Assembly (NCBI GenBank): GCA_951217055.1
Contig: OX578276.1
Location: forward strand, 68,828,144-68,892,143
Direction: 5' to 3'
Length of the DNA stretch: 64,000 nt
Source of the DNA: Gerris lacustris
Taxonomy: Eukaryota; Arthropoda; Insecta; Hemiptera; Gerridae
Part shown: piece after piece, positions 61,827 to 64,000 of the stretch
How positions within the stretch are numbered: position 1 is the first letter of the stretch
How the letters are laid out: each line of letters starts with the position of its first letter
The notes under the pieces: model-generated
What the model was told of the DNA's origin: nothing
Database searches by the model: none
What the model saw: only the letters and a program-made list of their open reading frames with translations
Translations under genes and position numbers: made by a program

Positions 61827-63406
61827 ATGCAAGCCTTTCAGGTATGTAAAAAATTATTAATCAATATATTTTCATAATTAATTTAAAAAAATATATTTTC
61901 ATAATCTATCAACATTGTTTTGATTTTTCACATGAATTAAAATACCAATATAGCAAAATTTAAAGAGCTCAGACAGTTGAAATTAATCTGTGGCTATCTG
62001 CGGGCTACTTTCGACAAACCATCAAAATTTCATAAAATTCAGAAAAGTGGTTTTGAAGATGTGGATGTAAATAAATGTGCTAATTAGGAACTACTATCCA
62101 AATTTCAATAAAATCGGACGAGCAGTTTTTAAGGTATATTGGATCGCAAAAATTTAACAACAGACCAACTGACAGACTCGTAACAAAAAAGCTTCCCTGA
62201 TTTCTGTCTAAGAATTTTTAAAATCAGAACGGTCACACGCTTCCGTTTCCATTTGGTAAGCTCGGAAGCAAATATTACTAATTTATGTTCAGTGTTCTTA
62301 ATGGTGATGTAATTAATTGGCCAATTATAGATTGCTGCTTGATTTTAAACAAATATAATTTTAAATTACAATAAATTCTATAATATTTCATTTTCTTGCT
62401 TGATAGGTCAGGTGGTAAATTAAAAAGAGGAAAATGAGATATGTAAATACACTTAATGGCTAAACAGAGTTAGATGAATATAATACTCTGACTATAGCTC
62501 AACTTCCCCAGGTTTTGTGGGATTCTAATTCTAATGGGATTTTAATTTTAAATCAGTGAATTTTATATTAGAGTGTAAGCCTTGCAAAAAACACTTTGAA
62601 CTGATCTGTAAGATAGTTTTTCCTAAACCAAGTTAAAACTGAGGAAAACCAGGTCCAAATAAGAATCTATGAACTATCAACTCTTACCTACAAGGAATTT
62701 ATCCCATTTAATAATATTTAATTTTCTTGGTTAATTTAGGTTCTCACTGTTCTTTGCGTAGCTGCAGTTGCTGTTACCCTTGCAAGCCATCATGTATGTT
62801 AAATATAATTTTTTTTTATTGAAATAATTTAATTATTTTAACGCTTTTATTTTAAGAGCTAATTAGTTTAAAGCTAAAATGCAAATTTATTAGTAAAAGA
62901 ATAACTTTGCCTCGTCTCAATGCCTAGAATTATTATTAGTATGAAACATCATTTGAACGAATATGGTTTCCTTATATTTAGTATAAAGTATAATCTATGG
63001 TATTGAAACATAGTTCGTTCATATATGTTTACGAATAGATTTATCAGTTTACTACCTAATCTAACAAATTAAAATTAAATTGCTATTTAAAATTATTTCA
63101 AGGGCTATAACTTCGAGTACGGAGAAAAAGGATTCCCATACTGGTGACATCAAGAGCCAGAGCGTGAAGAGTCACGGAGGTCATGTGACTGGCTACTACA
63201 AGCTAAAGGAAGCTGACGGTACAGAGAGGATCGTACACTACTCTGCTGACAAACACAACGGATTCACTGCTCACGTCGAGAGGAAAGGACACGCTAATCA
63301 TCCTGAACATTATCATTCTGAACATAATGGATACGGTCATGGACATGGTCATGCAAGCTCTTACCAAAACTTTAAGTTAGTCGATGAACATCATGGACAC
63401 TATTAG
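61827..63406 (+). pseudogene. RR-2 cuticle protein, gene 4, frameshifted
   Basis: The gene keeps the standard layout: exon 1 (61827-61841, MQAFQ), exon 2 (62740-62793, VLTVLCVAAVAVTLASHH) and exon 3 (63103-63406), with good splice sites and promoter. Exon 3 is 304 bp, not a multiple of three. An A5 run at 63125-63129 carries one base too many compared with the sister genes. Read as spliced, the protein would stop after GYNFEYGEKGFPYW (about 37 residues), while the frame after the run encodes the whole remaining RR-2 domain and tail. It is either a recent pseudogene or a sequencing error in a homopolymer. Everything else looks functional. Confidence 0.8.
61960..62275 (+). repeat. Dispersed repeat in intron 1 of gene 4
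   Basis: It contains 'ctatctgcgggctactttcg', 'aatttcataaaat' and 'aaaatcgga.gagcagttttta', as in 25690-25990 and 28440-28700. Confidence 0.55.
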
Positions 63407-64000
63407 AAAGCCATTTTTAAAAAGCACAGTCAGTTGAAAATATGTCTATAAATATTTAAAATACGTATCTGTTTATTTTTAAAATGTAAATGTTTGTTTA
63501 TTTCATAAACAGTGTTCCTAAATATATTGACCACATGGTGCCGTTTAACTTGTCGTTTTTTCATTTTAGGGTTTTGTTGGTAAAACCAAAAATAGAAACC
63601 CTTATAGTTTCGTTGCTGTGTCTGTCTGTCACTCTGTTCCAATAACTTTTCAATCAAAAGAGATAAAACCATGAAACATTCCAGTGTTAAACATCGTTTT
63701 TGACACGGTCACAAGAAAAATATGGCGAACTCAAAATAATCTGCTGTTCAATTCCAAAATGGAGGATAACTCATGTCCTGCGAAAAAAATATTTTTTATA
63801 AATTTTGAGTGGGGTATCAAATAAATAGTATTGAAGAGCAGATTTCAAAAACATATTGCCCTATAAAAAAAAATTGCCCCCTCACAAACATAAATTTTAT
63901 TTTCACCTACATCTTCATCTGATTTTTATGAAATTTGGAGGGATTGTCGAAAGAAGACCGCAGATAGCCCCAGATTAGTAGTTATGTAGAATATCAAATC
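63407..64000. other. 3' flank of gene 4 and dispersed repeat
   Basis: The first 120 bp are the 3' flank of gene 4. From about 63640 a copy of the unit found in the 222-bp tandem repeat appears ('caatcaaaagagataaaacc'). No gene seen to the window end. Confidence 0.45.

Overview
The window is AT-rich animal nuclear DNA, almost certainly from an insect. The host genes are intron-containing Rebers-Riddiford (RR) cuticle-protein genes with arthropod core promoters (TATA box plus a TCAGT-type initiator about 30 bp downstream). Between them lie long TA microsatellites, foldback transposons, tRNA-derived SINEs, a broken Jockey-type LINE and one large virus-like transposon. The order of insect cannot be told from the sequence alone.

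Host genes. Five cuticle-protein loci are spread over the window: 11454-16627 (-), 27054-30614 (+), 45514-49411 (+), 54344-56250 (-) and 61827-63406 (+). Four of them share one three-exon plan: a 5-codon start exon, an 18-codon exon that completes the signal peptide, and a third exon with the RR-2 chitin-binding domain and a His/Gly-rich tail. The last locus has a one-base insertion that breaks exon 3. The fifth, divergent gene (45514-49411) has a GC-AG first intron and a long Trp/Lys-rich middle exon. Two small relics of exon 3 lie at 9990-10028 and 29916-29982. A four-pass membrane protein of unknown function may be encoded at 6625-7095 (-).

The main feature is a 10,786-bp Polinton/Maverick-type element at 33888-44673. 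It has long terminal inverted repeats starting AGTAGTATG and a 6-bp target duplication, CAGTTA. It sits next to the poly(A) tail of the broken Jockey LINE. One minus-strand block carries a PLA2/core-like protein, an adenain-type protease, a penton-like minor capsid protein, a 48-aa basic peptide, a Cys-rich 109-aa protein, a double-jelly-roll-like major capsid protein, and a protein joining a possible exonuclease-like region to a BIR zinc domain. A divergent plus-strand block carries the packaging ATPase, a DUF8207-like protein, a fibre-like repeat protein and a chromodomain integrase. A second minus-strand block carries another DUF8207-like protein and a possible second exonuclease-like protein. 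No reading frame contains a broken capsid, ATPase, protease or integrase gene, yet there is no DNA polymerase B gene and no room for one. Most genes have a TATA box about 30-75 bp upstream of the likely ATG, often inside the end of the preceding gene.

The rest is repeat-rich non-coding DNA: two palindromic elements with CAGGGTG ends placed inside TA microsatellites, a Harbinger-like MITE with TAA duplications, nested foldback elements inside cuticle-gene introns, three copies of a repeat carrying the start of a possible tyrosine-recombinase-like gene, a 222-bp tandem repeat, and SINEs including a head-to-head inverted pair.
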